Below, piece after piece: positions 13,032 through 20,690 of a stretch of 21,948 bases of DNA (position 1 is the first letter of the stretch; each line of letters starts with the position of its first letter). The stretch covers positions 1-21,948 of the forward strand of contig DATJJB010000654.1 of assembly GCA_035492655.1 (NCBI GenBank), given 5' to 3'. The stretch comes from Kutzneria sp035492655. GTDB taxonomy: Bacteria > Actinomycetota > Actinomycetes > Mycobacteriales > Pseudonocardiaceae. The notes beneath the pieces are model-generated. The model had not been told where the DNA came from. It made no database searches and saw nothing but the letters and a program-made list of their open reading frames with translations. A program made the translations under genes and the position numbers.

Positions 13032-16000
13032 TCAACGGAAGTCACGCGAGGTGGAAGGCACACGGATGTCCAGGTGCCGCAACTGGTCGGCCTGGAGGCT
13101 GATCACCCCCTCCGCCTTCTCCAGGACGCCGCGCACCAGCACCGCCGAGCTGGTGCGGGCGATCCGGCGGTAGCGCCGCCACAATCCCTCGCTGCACACC
13201 ACGTTCAGCATGCCGGTCTCGTCCTCCACGTTGAGGAACGTGACACCGCCCGCGGTCGCCGGCCGCTGCCGATGGGTGATCGCGCCGCCGACCAGCACCC
13301 GCGTCTTGTCCTCGACCTTTCCGAGCTCTGCCACCGGAATCGCGCCCATCTGGGTCAGCTTCCCCCGGACGAACTGGATCGGGTAGCTGTCCGGCGAGAC
13401 ACCGGTCGCCCACACGTCGGCGGCGGCCACCTCGACCTCGTCCATGCCGGGCAGCATCGGCGCGTCGGTGCCGGTCACGGTGCCGGGCAGCCGGCCCGCG
13501 CGTTCCTTGGCCGCGGCGCCGGCGGCCCACAGCGCCTCGCGGCGTTCCAGTCCCAGGCTCGCGAACGCGCCCGCGGTGGCCAGCGCCTCCAGTTGCGGCG
13601 TGGTCAGCCCGATCCGGCCGGCCAGCTCGACCATGCTGCGGTACGGGCCGTTCTCCTCGCGCTCGTCGACGATGCGCTCGGCCAGCTTGTCGCCGATGGT
13701 GCGGATCGCGCTGATGCCCAGCCGCACCGACGGGCCCGGCAGTTCCAGGGTGGGATGCGGCAGGCTGATGTTGATGTCCGGGCCGTGCACGGTGACGCCG
13801 TGCCGGCGGGCGTCGGCCACCAGCGACTGCGGCGAGTAGAAGCCCATCGGCTGGGCCCGCAGCAGCGCCGCGCAGAACGCCGCCGGGTGGTACAGCTTCA
13901 GGTGGGCCGAGGCGAACACCAGGTGCGCGAAGCTGAGCGCGTGACTCTCCGGGAAGCCGAAGTTGGCGAACGCCAACAACTTCCGGAAGATGTCGTCGGC
14001 CAGCTCGCCGGTGATGCCGTTGGCCGCGGTGCCGGCGTAGAAGCGCTCCCGCAGCCGCTCCATCCGGTGCGTCGACCGCTTGGCCCCCATCGCCCGGCGC
14101 AGCTCGTCGGCCTCGGCCGGGCTGAAGTCGGCCACGTCCACCGCCATCTGCATCAGCTGCTCCTGGAACAGCGGCACGCCAAGGGTTCGCCGCAGCGACC
14201 GCTCCAGCAGCGGGTGATCGATCTTCACCTCCTCGTCTCCGCTGCGCCGCCGGATGTACGGGTGCACCGAGCCGCCCTGGATCGGACCGGGCCGGATCAG
14301 CGCCACCTCCACCACCAGGTCGTAGAACTCACGCGGCTTGAGCCGGGGCAGCGTCGCCATCTGGGCCCGGCTCTCCACCTGGAACACGCCCACGGTGTCG
14401 GCCCGGCACAGCATGTCGTAGACCTTCTGGTCGTCCAGGTCCAGTGTGGACAGATCAACCGTGACGTCCTCGAAGTCCTGCACCAGATCCACCGCGTAGT
14501 GCAGGGCCGACAGCATGCCCAGGCCGAGCAGGTCGAACTTGACCAGGCCGGCCAGCGCGCAGTCGTCCTTGTCCCACTGGAGCACCGACCGGTTCTCCAT
14601 GCGGGCCCACTCCACCGGGCAGACCTCGCTCACCGGCCGGTCGCAGATGACCATGCCGCCGGAGTGGATGCCCAGGTGTCGTGGGAAACCCTCCAGCTGG
14701 TTGGCCAGTTCCACCACCAGGTCAGGGATGTCGTGGTCGCGTTCTCCTTCGGTGGTGGGCAGCGGACCCCAGCGGTCGATCTGCTTGGTCCACGCGTCCT
14801 GCTGCCCCGAGGAGTAGCCCAGCGCGCGGGCCATGTCGCGGACGGCGAACTTGGCCCGGTAGGAGATCACGTTGGCCACCTGCGCGGCGCAGGTGCGGCC
14901 GTAGGTGTTGTAGACGTACTGGATGGCCTCCTCACGACGGTCGGATTCGATGTCCAGGTCGATGTCCGGTGGTCCGTCCCGTGCCGGCGCGAGGAAGCGC
15001 TCGAACAGCAGGTTGTGCTTGACCGCGTCCACGTTGGTGATGCCCAGCGCGTAGCAGACCGCCGAGTTGGCCGCCGACCCCCGGCCCTGGCACAGGATCT
15101 CGGCCTTCCGGCAGAACTCCACGATCTGCCAGACGATCAGGAAGTAGCCGGGAAAGCCCAGCTCCTTGATCACCTTGAGCTCGTGCTCGATCTGGTGGTA
15201 CGCCTTGGGATTCGTGCTCGGCGAACCGTACTTCTTACGGGCCCCGCGCATCGTCAGCAGGCGCAGGTAGCTGTCCTCGCCGTGCCCGGGCGGCACCGGG
15301 AACGGCGGCAGCTTCGGGGCCAGCAGGTCGAGGTCGAACGCGCACTGCACGGCCAGGATGGCCGCGTTGTGCACCGCCTCCGGGTAGCGATGGAAGCGGG
15401 CCATCATCTCCTCGCCCGTACGCAGATGCGCCGCGCTGGACGCCGGCAGCCAGCCGGCCATCTCGTCGAGGCTGCGCCGGGCCCGCACCGCCGCCAGCGC
15501 ACCGGCGAGGCGATTTCGGTCCTGGGTGGCGAAGTGCACGTTGTTCGTGGCCAGGTACTGAACTCCGTGCTCCTTGGCCAACTCCACCAGCAGGTCGTTG
15601 CGGACCGTGTCCTCGGCCAGGCCGTGGTCGGTCAGCTCGACGAACACGTTTCTCGCGCCGAACAAGGAGATCAGCCGCTTCAGCTCACGCTCCGCGCCGG
15701 CCCGGCCCTCGTGCGCGAGCGCCGTGCGCACGGTTCCCTTGCGACAACCGGTAAGCACCGCCCAGTTGTCGTTCGCCTCCGCCGCCACCTCGTTCAGGTC
15801 GTAGACCGGGCGGCCCTTCTCCTTGCCGTCCAGCTGCGCCTTGGTGATCGCCCGACACAGCGCGGCGTAGCCCTCCGGGTTTCGGGCCAGCACCAGCAGG
15901 TGGTTGCCCTCCGGGTCGGCGATCCCGTTCTGCGGCATGGAAAGCCCGAGGCTGAGCTCCGAGCCGAAGACCGTCCGGATGCCCACCTCCTTGGCCGCCT

Positions 16001-16340
16001 CGGCGAACCGGATCACGCCGTACATGCCGTCGTGGTCGGTCAGCGCGATCGCGTCCAGCCGCATCCGGCCGGCCGCCTCGACCAGCTCCTCCGGGTGGCT
16101 CGCGCCGTCAAGGAAGCTGAAGTTGGAGTGGCAGTGCAGTTCCGCGTACGGGATGCGTTTCTGGTCCCCGTACACCGTCGTCTCCGGTGACAGCTGGGCC
16201 GGCATGTCCCCCGGCTTCTCGTAACCGTCCCGCTTTCGGCTGTAGCCCGGGGCATCCCCGCCGTCCGGGATCACTCCGGGACGGCCCGAGAGGGTACGTT
16301 CGAGGTCGCGCCAGCGGATCGGTGGATTGTTCCAGCCCAT
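13032..16340 (-). CDS. dnaE2: Error-prone DNA polymerase III alpha subunit DnaE2 (ImuC)
   Basis: The catalytic polymerase of the SOS mutasome, which copies past DNA damage with ImuA' and ImuB. The 1102-residue protein has an N-terminal PHP domain (AELHCHSNFSFLDGAS at 66-81; LTDHDGMYG at 100-108), the polymerase palm with PDIDLDI at 458-464 giving catalytic Asp459 and Asp461, the finger/helix-hairpin regions (around LRRAMGAKRS and FPESHALSFAHLV), and a C-terminal OB fold (about 990-1080, VLVGGAITHRQRP, GVTFLNVEDETG). Length and order fit DnaE2 rather than replicative DnaE1. The start ATG at 16340 has AAGGGAGG eight bases upstream; the open frame continues to 16496 but that stretch holds the promoter and LexA box. 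Regulation by LexA is clear from the site. It is transcribed alone, apart from imuA'-imuB. Confidence 0.97.
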   Translation of the reverse strand: MGWNNPPIRWRDLERTLSGRPGVIPDGGDAPGYSRKRDGYEKPGDMPAQLSPETTVYGDQKRIPYAELHCHSNFSFLDGASHPEELVEAAGRMRLDAIALTDHDGMYGVIRFAEAAKEVGIRTVFGSELSLGLSMPQNGIADPEGNHLLVLARNPEGYAALCRAITKAQLDGKEKGRPVYDLNEVAAEANDNWAVLTGCRKGTVRTALAHEGRAGAERELKRLISLFGARNVFVELTDHGLAEDTVRNDLLVELAKEHGVQYLATNNVHFATQDRNRLAGALAAVRARRSLDEMAGWLPASSAAHLRTGEEMMARFHRYPEAVHNAAILAVQCAFDLDLLAPKLPPFPVPPGHGEDSYLRLLTMRGARKKYGSPSTNPKAYHQIEHELKVIKELGFPGYFLIVWQIVEFCRKAEILCQGRGSAANSAVCYALGITNVDAVKHNLLFERFLAPARDGPPDIDLDIESDRREEAIQYVYNTYGRTCAAQVANVISYRAKFAVRDMARALGYSSGQQDAWTKQIDRWGPLPTTEGERDHDIPDLVVELANQLEGFPRHLGIHSGGMVICDRPVSEVCPVEWARMENRSVLQWDKDDCALAGLVKFDLLGLGMLSALHYAVDLVQDFEDVTVDLSTLDLDDQKVYDMLCRADTVGVFQVESRAQMATLPRLKPREFYDLVVEVALIRPGPIQGGSVHPYIRRRSGDEEVKIDHPLLERSLRRTLGVPLFQEQLMQMAVDVADFSPAEADELRRAMGAKRSTHRMERLRERFYAGTAANGITGELADDIFRKLLAFANFGFPESHALSFAHLVFASAHLKLYHPAAFCAALLRAQPMGFYSPQSLVADARRHGVTVHGPDINISLPHPTLELPGPSVRLGISAIRTIGDKLAERIVDEREENGPYRSMVELAGRIGLTTPQLEALATAGAFASLGLERREALWAAGAAAKERAGRLPGTVTGTDAPMLPGMDEVEVAAADVWATGVSPDSYPIQFVRGKLTQMGAIPVAELGKVEDKTRVLVGGAITHRQRPATAGGVTFLNVEDETGMLNVVCSEGLWRRYRRIARTSSAVLVRGVLEKAEGVISLQADQLRHLDIRVPSTSRDFR

Positions 16341-16355
16341 GCGGCACGCCTCCCT

Positions 16356-16371
16356 TAGAACTTGTGTTCGA
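16356..16371 (-). promoter_or_regulatory. LexA (SOS) box of dnaE2
   Basis: Read on the minus strand the site is TCGAAC-ACAA-GTTCTA, matching 11 of the 12 fixed bases of the actinobacterial SOS box TCGAAC-N4-GTTCGA. It lies 16 to 31 bases before the dnaE2 start and overlaps the -10 box and the presumed transcription start. Confidence 0.92.
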
Positions 16372-16399
16372 CTATGCTTCCCCGGAGTGGGCATGTCAA
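16371..16399 (-). promoter_or_regulatory. dnaE2 promoter (-35/-10)
   Basis: On the minus strand a perfect -35 TTGACA (16399-16394) and a -10 CATAGT (16376-16371) are separated by exactly 17 bases. The downstream edge of the -10 touches the LexA box, so bound LexA would block polymerase. Transcription should start near 16364, giving a leader of about 25 bases that contains the AAGGGAGG ribosome site. Confidence 0.8.
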
Positions 16400-16530
16400 G
16401 CCGGCCCGTGCAGCGAAAGCCCAGGTAGCGCCGCCGCGTCCCGCATAACTGCGACCGCCGCCCGCACCGGCTCACCGACAGCGCGTGGATGATCACCGCA
16501 GGTCAGCGGCGTTTTTGCGGTGAAGGGGCG

Positions 16531-16556
16531 ATTTTCCCGGCCAGGACTGGGAAAAT
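16531..16556. promoter_or_regulatory. A/T-armed inverted repeat just upstream of the 113-residue unknown gene
   Basis: ATTTTCCC (16531-16538) and GGGAAAAT (16549-16556) are perfect 8-bp arms around a 10-base centre. The arms stand out as A/T-rich in this GC-rich region and end six bases before the GTG at 16563. The repeat could be an operator or an mRNA hairpin covering the ribosome site. Confidence 0.45.
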
Positions 16557-16562
16557 GGGTCG

Positions 16563-16904
16563 GTGGAACGAGCGAACGACCCCCTGCCGATCACCGTGGC
16601 CACGGAGGACGGCACCGCGCTGTCCGGTCTCACCGAGCCCGAGCTGCGTGCCCTGATGACGCGGCTCGGCGGCGTCGGCGACCGGTTCGCGGTCGCGGAG
16701 CGGGAACCCGGCGTGTACCTGCAGACCTGGCGCGAGGCGGACAGCCCGTTCCTGGTCGAGCGGCGGGACGGCGAGGACCTGTGGACCGAGTTGGACGAGC
16801 CCGCCGACGTGACGGAGCTGTTCGTGGCCTGGGCCAACGGTGCGGCCTGGCCGCGGGACTACGGCTGGCAGTCGGCCGCGGCGACCGAGGACGCGGAGCC
16901 GTAG
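16563..16904 (+). CDS. Conserved-looking small acidic protein of unknown function
   Basis: A 113-residue soluble protein that I do not assign to a family. It has strong third-position GC, no signal peptide and no membrane helix. A short beta strand (PITVATEDGTALSGL) is followed by a helix (EPELRALMTRL), then strands around DRFAVAEREPGVYLQTWR and FLVERRDG, and a Trp-rich C-terminus (LFVAWANGAAWPRDYGWQ). The strand-helix-strand order with a QTWR strand loosely recalls small immunity-type proteins, but that is only a resemblance. The GTG start at 16563 has no clear ribosome site apart from GGG six bases upstream. It is divergent from dnaE2 and convergent with the EF-hand gene. Confidence 0.7.
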   Translation: MERANDPLPITVATEDGTALSGLTEPELRALMTRLGGVGDRFAVAEREPGVYLQTWREADSPFLVERRDGEDLWTELDEPADVTELFVAWANGAAWPRDYGWQSAAATEDAEP

Positions 16905-16979
16905 CGGTACATTGTGGACACTCACCGGCCGGGTCCGGCCGCCGCCGCATTCCTTGCGACTGGCCGGATCCCGGCCTGA

Positions 16980-17522
16980 TCAGTGCGCGGCGACCCAGCC
17001 GAACACCAGGCTGCCGGCCGCGCTCGGGTCGTTGCCGGCCCAGAACTCCGTCCACAGCCCCACGAACTCCGCACGGGACAGGTGACCGTCGCCGTTGCCG
17101 TCGAGGATCGGGAAGATGTGGTCGGTGTCGGTGGTCCGCCCGGTCCAGGCCTCGATCGCCTGCCGGTACTCGGCCGCCGAGATCTCCCCGTCGCCGTTCT
17201 CGTCGACCGCGTCGAACATCGCGTCGGCCGTGGCGCCGACCGTCTCCGGCTGCCCGGGCAGCTCGTCCACCACGAGCAGCACCTCGTCCAGCGAGACCTT
17301 GCCGTCCCGGTTGCGGTCGGAGGCGGCCAGCAGCGCCTGCCACCAGCCCATCATGACCCCGGTCAGCTTCGCGTGCCCGTCGGTGCCCGGCGCCCAGCCC
17401 CGAATCCCGGTCCAGCGGTCGCTCAGGGCCTGGAAGTCCCCTTCCGTGAGGAATCCGTCTCCGTCGACGTCCATGGCGTTGAAGACGCCGGCGACCTTGC
17501 GGCGTTGGAAGTCGCTCGACAT
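16980..17522 (-). CDS. Four-EF-hand calcium-binding protein (calerythrin-like)
   Basis: The 180-residue protein has four 12-residue EF loops: DVDGDGFLTEGD (ends in Asp rather than Glu at position 12), DRNRDGKVSLDE, DENGDGEISAAE and DGNGDGHLSRAE. The last three are canonical, and the number and size match calerythrin-type sarcoplasmic-like proteins of actinomycetes such as Saccharopolyspora erythraea; these are thought to buffer or sense calcium in the cytosol. Start ATG 17522 (M-S-S-D-F-Q-R-R-K) is preferred; a TTG at 17558 would add 12 residues and lie inside the palindrome. No signal peptide is seen. It is divergent from the HD-domain gene across a 16-bp palindrome. Confidence 0.93.
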   Translation of the reverse strand: MSSDFQRRKVAGVFNAMDVDGDGFLTEGDFQALSDRWTGIRGWAPGTDGHAKLTGVMMGWWQALLAASDRNRDGKVSLDEVLLVVDELPGQPETVGATADAMFDAVDENGDGEISAAEYRQAIEAWTGRTTDTDHIFPILDGNGDGHLSRAEFVGLWTEFWAGNDPSAAGSLVFGWVAAH

Positions 17523-17554
17523 GGGATCCAGGCTGGCATTCGCCGTCGCCCCGA

Positions 17555-17570
17555 ACAATCGCCCGATTGT
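17555..17570. promoter_or_regulatory. Perfect 16-bp palindrome between the EF-hand and HD-domain genes
   Basis: ACAATCG and CGATTGT flank a CC centre. It lies 33 bases from the EF-hand start and 28 from the HD start in a 75-base divergent spacer, the position expected for a shared operator. The 11-base core TCGCCCGATTG also occurs at 634-644 in the folD/TNT spacer, where it is not part of a full palindrome. Confidence 0.55.
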
Positions 17571-17597
17571 GGCGAGTGGACGGTTATCGTCGAGCGT

Positions 17598-18143
17598 GTG
17601 CTGTCGCGTGCCCTGACCGAGTCCAGCCTCCGCCCACTGCCGTCCGACGCCGCGGAACTACTGCGCCAACTCGACGCCCCGCCCCGACTGGTCGCCCACC
17701 TCCGCGCCGTGCACGATGTCGCCGCCCAGCTCGTCGACTGGTTCGACGGCCGGCTGGAGCTCGATGCCGAGGCCGTGCTCTTCGGCGCCGCCACCCACGA
17801 CATCGGCAAGGTCATCCACCGCGGCGAGCTGTCCGGCCCGGGCCACCGCCACGAGCCGGCCGGCCGTGATCTCCTGCTCTCCCACGGCATTCCGGCGCAG
17901 CTGGCCCGTTTCGCGGCGAACCACGCCTCGTGGACCGCGCCCGACAGCACCGCCGAGGATCTGGTGGTCAGCCTGGCCGACAAGATATGGAAGGCCAAAC
18001 GCGTGCCGGACCTGGAGGAGCTCGTCGTCGCCCGGCTGCCCGGCGAGCCGTGGCAGGCGTTCAGCGAGCTGGACGACGAGCTCACCCGCATCGCGGCGAC
18101 GGCCGACGACCGGCTGGCCTTCCAGTCGGCGTTCCCGGTCTAG
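17598..18143 (+). CDS. HD-domain metal-dependent phosphohydrolase
   Basis: The 181-residue protein has the ordered metal ligands of the HD superfamily: His in HLRAVHD (34-40), the HD pair in ATHDIGK (65-71), His85 (HRHEPAG), His109 (ANHASW) and Asp128 (SLADKIWKA). A lone HD domain of this size usually hydrolyses a nucleotide or other phosphomonoester; the substrate is not evident. The start taken is GTG at 17598; the open frame extends upstream only as an antisense shadow of the EF-hand gene. Its stop overlaps by three bases the stop of the small ORF that follows imuB on the other strand. Confidence 0.88.
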   Translation: MLSRALTESSLRPLPSDAAELLRQLDAPPRLVAHLRAVHDVAAQLVDWFDGRLELDAEAVLFGAATHDIGKVIHRGELSGPGHRHEPAGRDLLLSHGIPAQLARFAANHASWTAPDSTAEDLVVSLADKIWKAKRVPDLEELVVARLPGEPWQAFSELDDELTRIAATADDRLAFQSAFPV

Positions 18144-18304
18144 AGATCCCACTCGGTCGAGCGGCGCGGGGCGGGGATCAGCTGCGCGAACTCCTGGGCC
18201 GACCACGGCGGCAGGGCGGGTTGGCGGGTGGGCCACGCGGGCTCGGTGAACCACGGGTCGCGCTGCGCGTCCCAGGAGGTGGTCTCCCACTGGTCGTCGC
18301 TCAT
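18140..18304 (-). CDS. Small Trp-rich acidic ORF directly following imuB
   Basis: A 54-residue reading frame starts with ATG at the base immediately after the imuB stop codon, with no gap. It begins M-S-D-D-Q-W-E-T-T and ends R-R-S-T-E-W-D-L. It has five tryptophans (residues 6, 11, 18, 25 and 34, plus a sixth at 52), a Pro-rich middle (PAWPTRQPALPPW) and a helix-like AQEFAQLIP. Third positions are mostly G or C, as in neighbouring genes. An AGGAGG is not visible, but translation could be coupled to imuB. It is not a known family to me. Its place makes it part of the LexA-controlled imuA'-imuB transcript. Confidence 0.65.
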   Translation of the reverse strand: MSDDQWETTSWDAQRDPWFTEPAWPTRQPALPPWSAQEFAQLIPAPRRSTEWDL

Positions 18305-19879
18305 CTAGTCGTACACCCCTTCCACCGCCCACGCCCGGCCCTCGCGGACCAGCAGCAACGCGGTCTGTTCGACTCCGTCCAGCAGCACCTGGAGCCGGGC
18401 CCGGCGACGCACACCGCCCCGCTCCCACCAGCCCTCCTCCACGGCCCACGGCCCGGCCCAGGCCAGCACGGGCCGCGCCGGCCCGCCGGCCACGGACACG
18501 GCGGCCGGTCGGCCGGTGAGGCGGTGCCGCCCGCTGACGCCGACCGGGGCCGCCGAGGCGTCGAGCACCTCGGCGGCCACCGGGTCGGCCGGCACGGTCG
18601 CCGGGGACGGCGACGGCAGCCGGCCCGGCCACGGTGCATCCGGATCGGCGCCGGGCAGGCGTTCCTCGCCCCACGGCACGTACCGGACCCGGTCCGATGG
18701 CCCGCGTCCGCCACCGAGCACGCCGGTGACAACGCCATCGGGACCGAGCAGCCCCTGCACCCTGACCAAGGCCCGGCTGGCCCGCTCGGCCCCGGTTCCC
18801 GGATCCTCCCTGCCCCCGTGCCACAGCCCGAGCTGCAGCGCGGTGGCGTCGACCACCTCGACGGGGTCGAGCCACAACCTGGTGATGCCGGCGCTGGGCC
18901 GGCTGCCGGGCGCCGCGCGCAGCCAGCCGTCGAGCTGCCAGCGCACCCGGTCGGCGATGCCGGTGGGGGTGAGCGGCTCGGCGCAACGCCACACCCGCCC
19001 CAGCTCCTCACCGTTGTCCGTGCTCGCGTGGACGCCGAGCCGCGTGCAGGCCAGCCCCCGAGCCGCGAGTTTCTCGTGCAGCTGCTCCGCCAGCGCGCGC
19101 CCGGCGAACGCAGCGGCGTCCACGCGGTCTAGCGGCGGATCGGGTGAATGCGTTACCGAAAGCTCCGGTGGCGTTCGTCTCCTGGCCGGCGGCCGTTCCT
19201 CGAGACCACGGGCGAGCCGGTGGGTGGCCACCGCGTCCGTGCCGAAGCGGGAGGCCACGTCACGCTCGCTCAACGCCGCGTACGCCCCGAGGGTGCGCAG
19301 ACCCAGCCGGCGCAGCAGGTCGACGAAGTCGGCACGGTCGGGGCCGCCGGGCGGACTGAGCTCCATGGCGCTCAGCGGGGCCAGGAACTCCGCGCTGCCA
19401 CCGGCCGGCACGATCTGTCCGCGCCGGGCCGCCAGGGTCGCCGCGAACAGGCCGTCGGCCACACCGACCTGGCACTCCAGGTCGCACTCGGCCGCCACCT
19501 GGTCGATCAGCCGCTCGGCCACCGTCTCCTCGGAGCCGTAGTAGCGGGCCGGGCCGCGCACCGGCAGGGCCACGATGCCCGGGCGCACCACCTCGATGCC
19601 CGTGGCCAGCTTCTCCACCGCCGCCGCCACCGGCTCGAACATCCGGGCGTCGCGGGCCGGGTCCTCCTCGAAAACCGACAACTCCGGGCACCGCCCCTGC
19701 GCGCTGCGCTTGCGATCGCCGCGCCGGATGCCCTCCGCGCGGGCCACCGCCGAGCACGCGATGACCCGGTTGTTGGCCAGCACCGCCGCCGGCCGGTGCG
19801 AGGGCAGGCCGGCCGACTTGGTCGCCGCCAACACCGGCCAGTCCGGGCACCAGAGCACCAGCGTGCGTACGGCCGTCAT
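18305..19879 (-). CDS. imuB: ImuB, inactive Y-family polymerase-like mutasome hub
   Basis: The 524-residue protein has a Y-family polymerase layout: palm/fingers from TLVLWCPDWPVLAA (6-19) to about 240, with RPAAVLANNRVIACS and VGVADGLFAATLAA, then a helix-hairpin and little-finger region and a long C-terminal tail ending AVEGVYD. The acidic catalytic residues of active DinB enzymes are absent (LWCPDWPV replaces the first Asp motif; ALPVRGPARYYG replaces the Asp-Glu motif), which defines ImuB as a scaffold. QLGLW at 349-353 is a likely beta-clamp-binding motif, equivalent to that of mycobacterial ImuB. The ATG at 19879 overlaps the imuA' stop as ATGA. ImuB links the clamp, ImuA' and DnaE2 during SOS mutagenesis. 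Confidence 0.94.
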   Translation of the reverse strand: MTAVRTLVLWCPDWPVLAATKSAGLPSHRPAAVLANNRVIACSAVARAEGIRRGDRKRSAQGRCPELSVFEEDPARDARMFEPVAAAVEKLATGIEVVRPGIVALPVRGPARYYGSEETVAERLIDQVAAECDLECQVGVADGLFAATLAARRGQIVPAGGSAEFLAPLSAMELSPPGGPDRADFVDLLRRLGLRTLGAYAALSERDVASRFGTDAVATHRLARGLEERPPARRRTPPELSVTHSPDPPLDRVDAAAFAGRALAEQLHEKLAARGLACTRLGVHASTDNGEELGRVWRCAEPLTPTGIADRVRWQLDGWLRAAPGSRPSAGITRLWLDPVEVVDATALQLGLWHGGREDPGTGAERASRALVRVQGLLGPDGVVTGVLGGGRGPSDRVRYVPWGEERLPGADPDAPWPGRLPSPSPATVPADPVAAEVLDASAAPVGVSGRHRLTGRPAAVSVAGGPARPVLAWAGPWAVEEGWWERGGVRRRARLQVLLDGVEQTALLLVREGRAWAVEGVYD

Positions 19880-20574
19880 GAGACCACCTGCCGCAGCCTG
19901 GGTTTGCCGACGATAGGCACGTCCGGCACCGGCCGAAGCGCAGGCGAGGTGGGCAGCGAGACCGAGCCGCCCGGGAAGGACAGCCGCACCTGATTGCCAC
20001 GGGCGGCGGCGCCGCGGCCGTGGGAGCGGACGATGAGCTCACGATCGCGCAGGAAGCCGTGGCCGTCGGCCAGGCCGGACCAGCGCTCGGTGCCGTCGAG
20101 TTCGAGGTCTGCGCCGGGCCAGGCGCCGATAGGAATGAGCACGGAGCCACGGTGACGGGCCCGGGCGGAGAGCCGGCGGGCCTCGGCCGGGCGCGGCTGC
20201 TTGGCGACGGCGACGAGGTCGACACCGTCGAGCAGGGCGGCAGTCACGGAGACGAGTTCGGCGCCGGGGGCGGGCACGAGGGCCAGGCGGTGCACGACCA
20301 CACCCAGCTCGTCGGCGGCCACCAGGCCGAGATCGGGCATGCCGACCACGGCGGCCCAGGAACCTTCGGCCGTGGCGGCGGCCAACAGCGCGAACAACAG
20401 CGTGGTGGACCCGCGCACCACCACGGTGCTCCCGCGCCGCAGGCCGCCCCACGGCAACAGGCCGGCCAGTCCGTCCAGGACCGGCAGCGCCTTCTCCACC
20501 GGTGCTTGGGTCAGCTCGTTGGCTGCGCTCACCCCGTTGAGCGCGGCCAACGACGCCGTTGCCGACCCGGACAC
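19876..20574 (-). CDS. imuA': ImuA', RecA-like mutasome subunit
   Basis: The 232-residue protein has the ImuA'/RecA-related core: LPVLDGLAGLLPWGGLRRGSTVVVRGSTTLLFALLAAAT (about 32-70), where the Walker A position (GSTTLLFAL) lacks the usual GK-(S/T), then VVGMPDLGLVAADELGV and LVAVAKQPRPAEARRLSARAR. The C-terminal tail ends PIVGKPRLRQVVS. The start chosen is GTG at 20574, with a perfect AGGAGG six bases upstream. The frame is open further, to a GTG at 20700, but that codon lies inside the LexA box and an ATG at 20682 has its GGGAG too close. It is the first gene of an operon with imuB (ATGA overlap) and the 54-residue ORF. Confidence 0.88.
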   Translation of the reverse strand: MSGSATASLAALNGVSAANELTQAPVEKALPVLDGLAGLLPWGGLRRGSTVVVRGSTTLLFALLAAATAEGSWAAVVGMPDLGLVAADELGVVVHRLALVPAPGAELVSVTAALLDGVDLVAVAKQPRPAEARRLSARARHRGSVLIPIGAWPGADLELDGTERWSGLADGHGFLRDRELIVRSHGRGAAARGNQVRLSFPGGSVSLPTSPALRPVPDVPIVGKPRLRQVVS

Positions 20575-20690
20575 CAGCCACCTCCTCACCCACTGCCACG
20601 GCCGCGTGCGCACCCCTGCACCTGCGGGCCGCCGTGGGGAAGACGGCGGTTTCGGAGCTGGCCGGACCCCGATCCGGACCATCTCCCGAT

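Noticed and set aside
13074..16190. 1038-codon open frame antisense to dnaE2
   Set aside because: Composition (Arg, Gln, His, Val repeats) is that of a shadow frame; DnaE2 motifs on the other strand are unambiguous.
16341..16496. N-terminal extension of dnaE2
   Set aside because: The stretch contains the promoter, LexA box and ribosome site, and DnaE2 proteins begin near MGW-N-N-P-P.
16925..16940. Short GGCCGG/CCGGCC hairpin between the 113-residue gene and the EF-hand gene
   Set aside because: Six-bp stem with a two-base loop and no T-run, expected by chance at this GC content.
16983..17597. Extension of the HD-domain frame through the EF-hand gene
   Set aside because: The EF-hand gene on the other strand has four clear calcium loops; the extension is its shadow.
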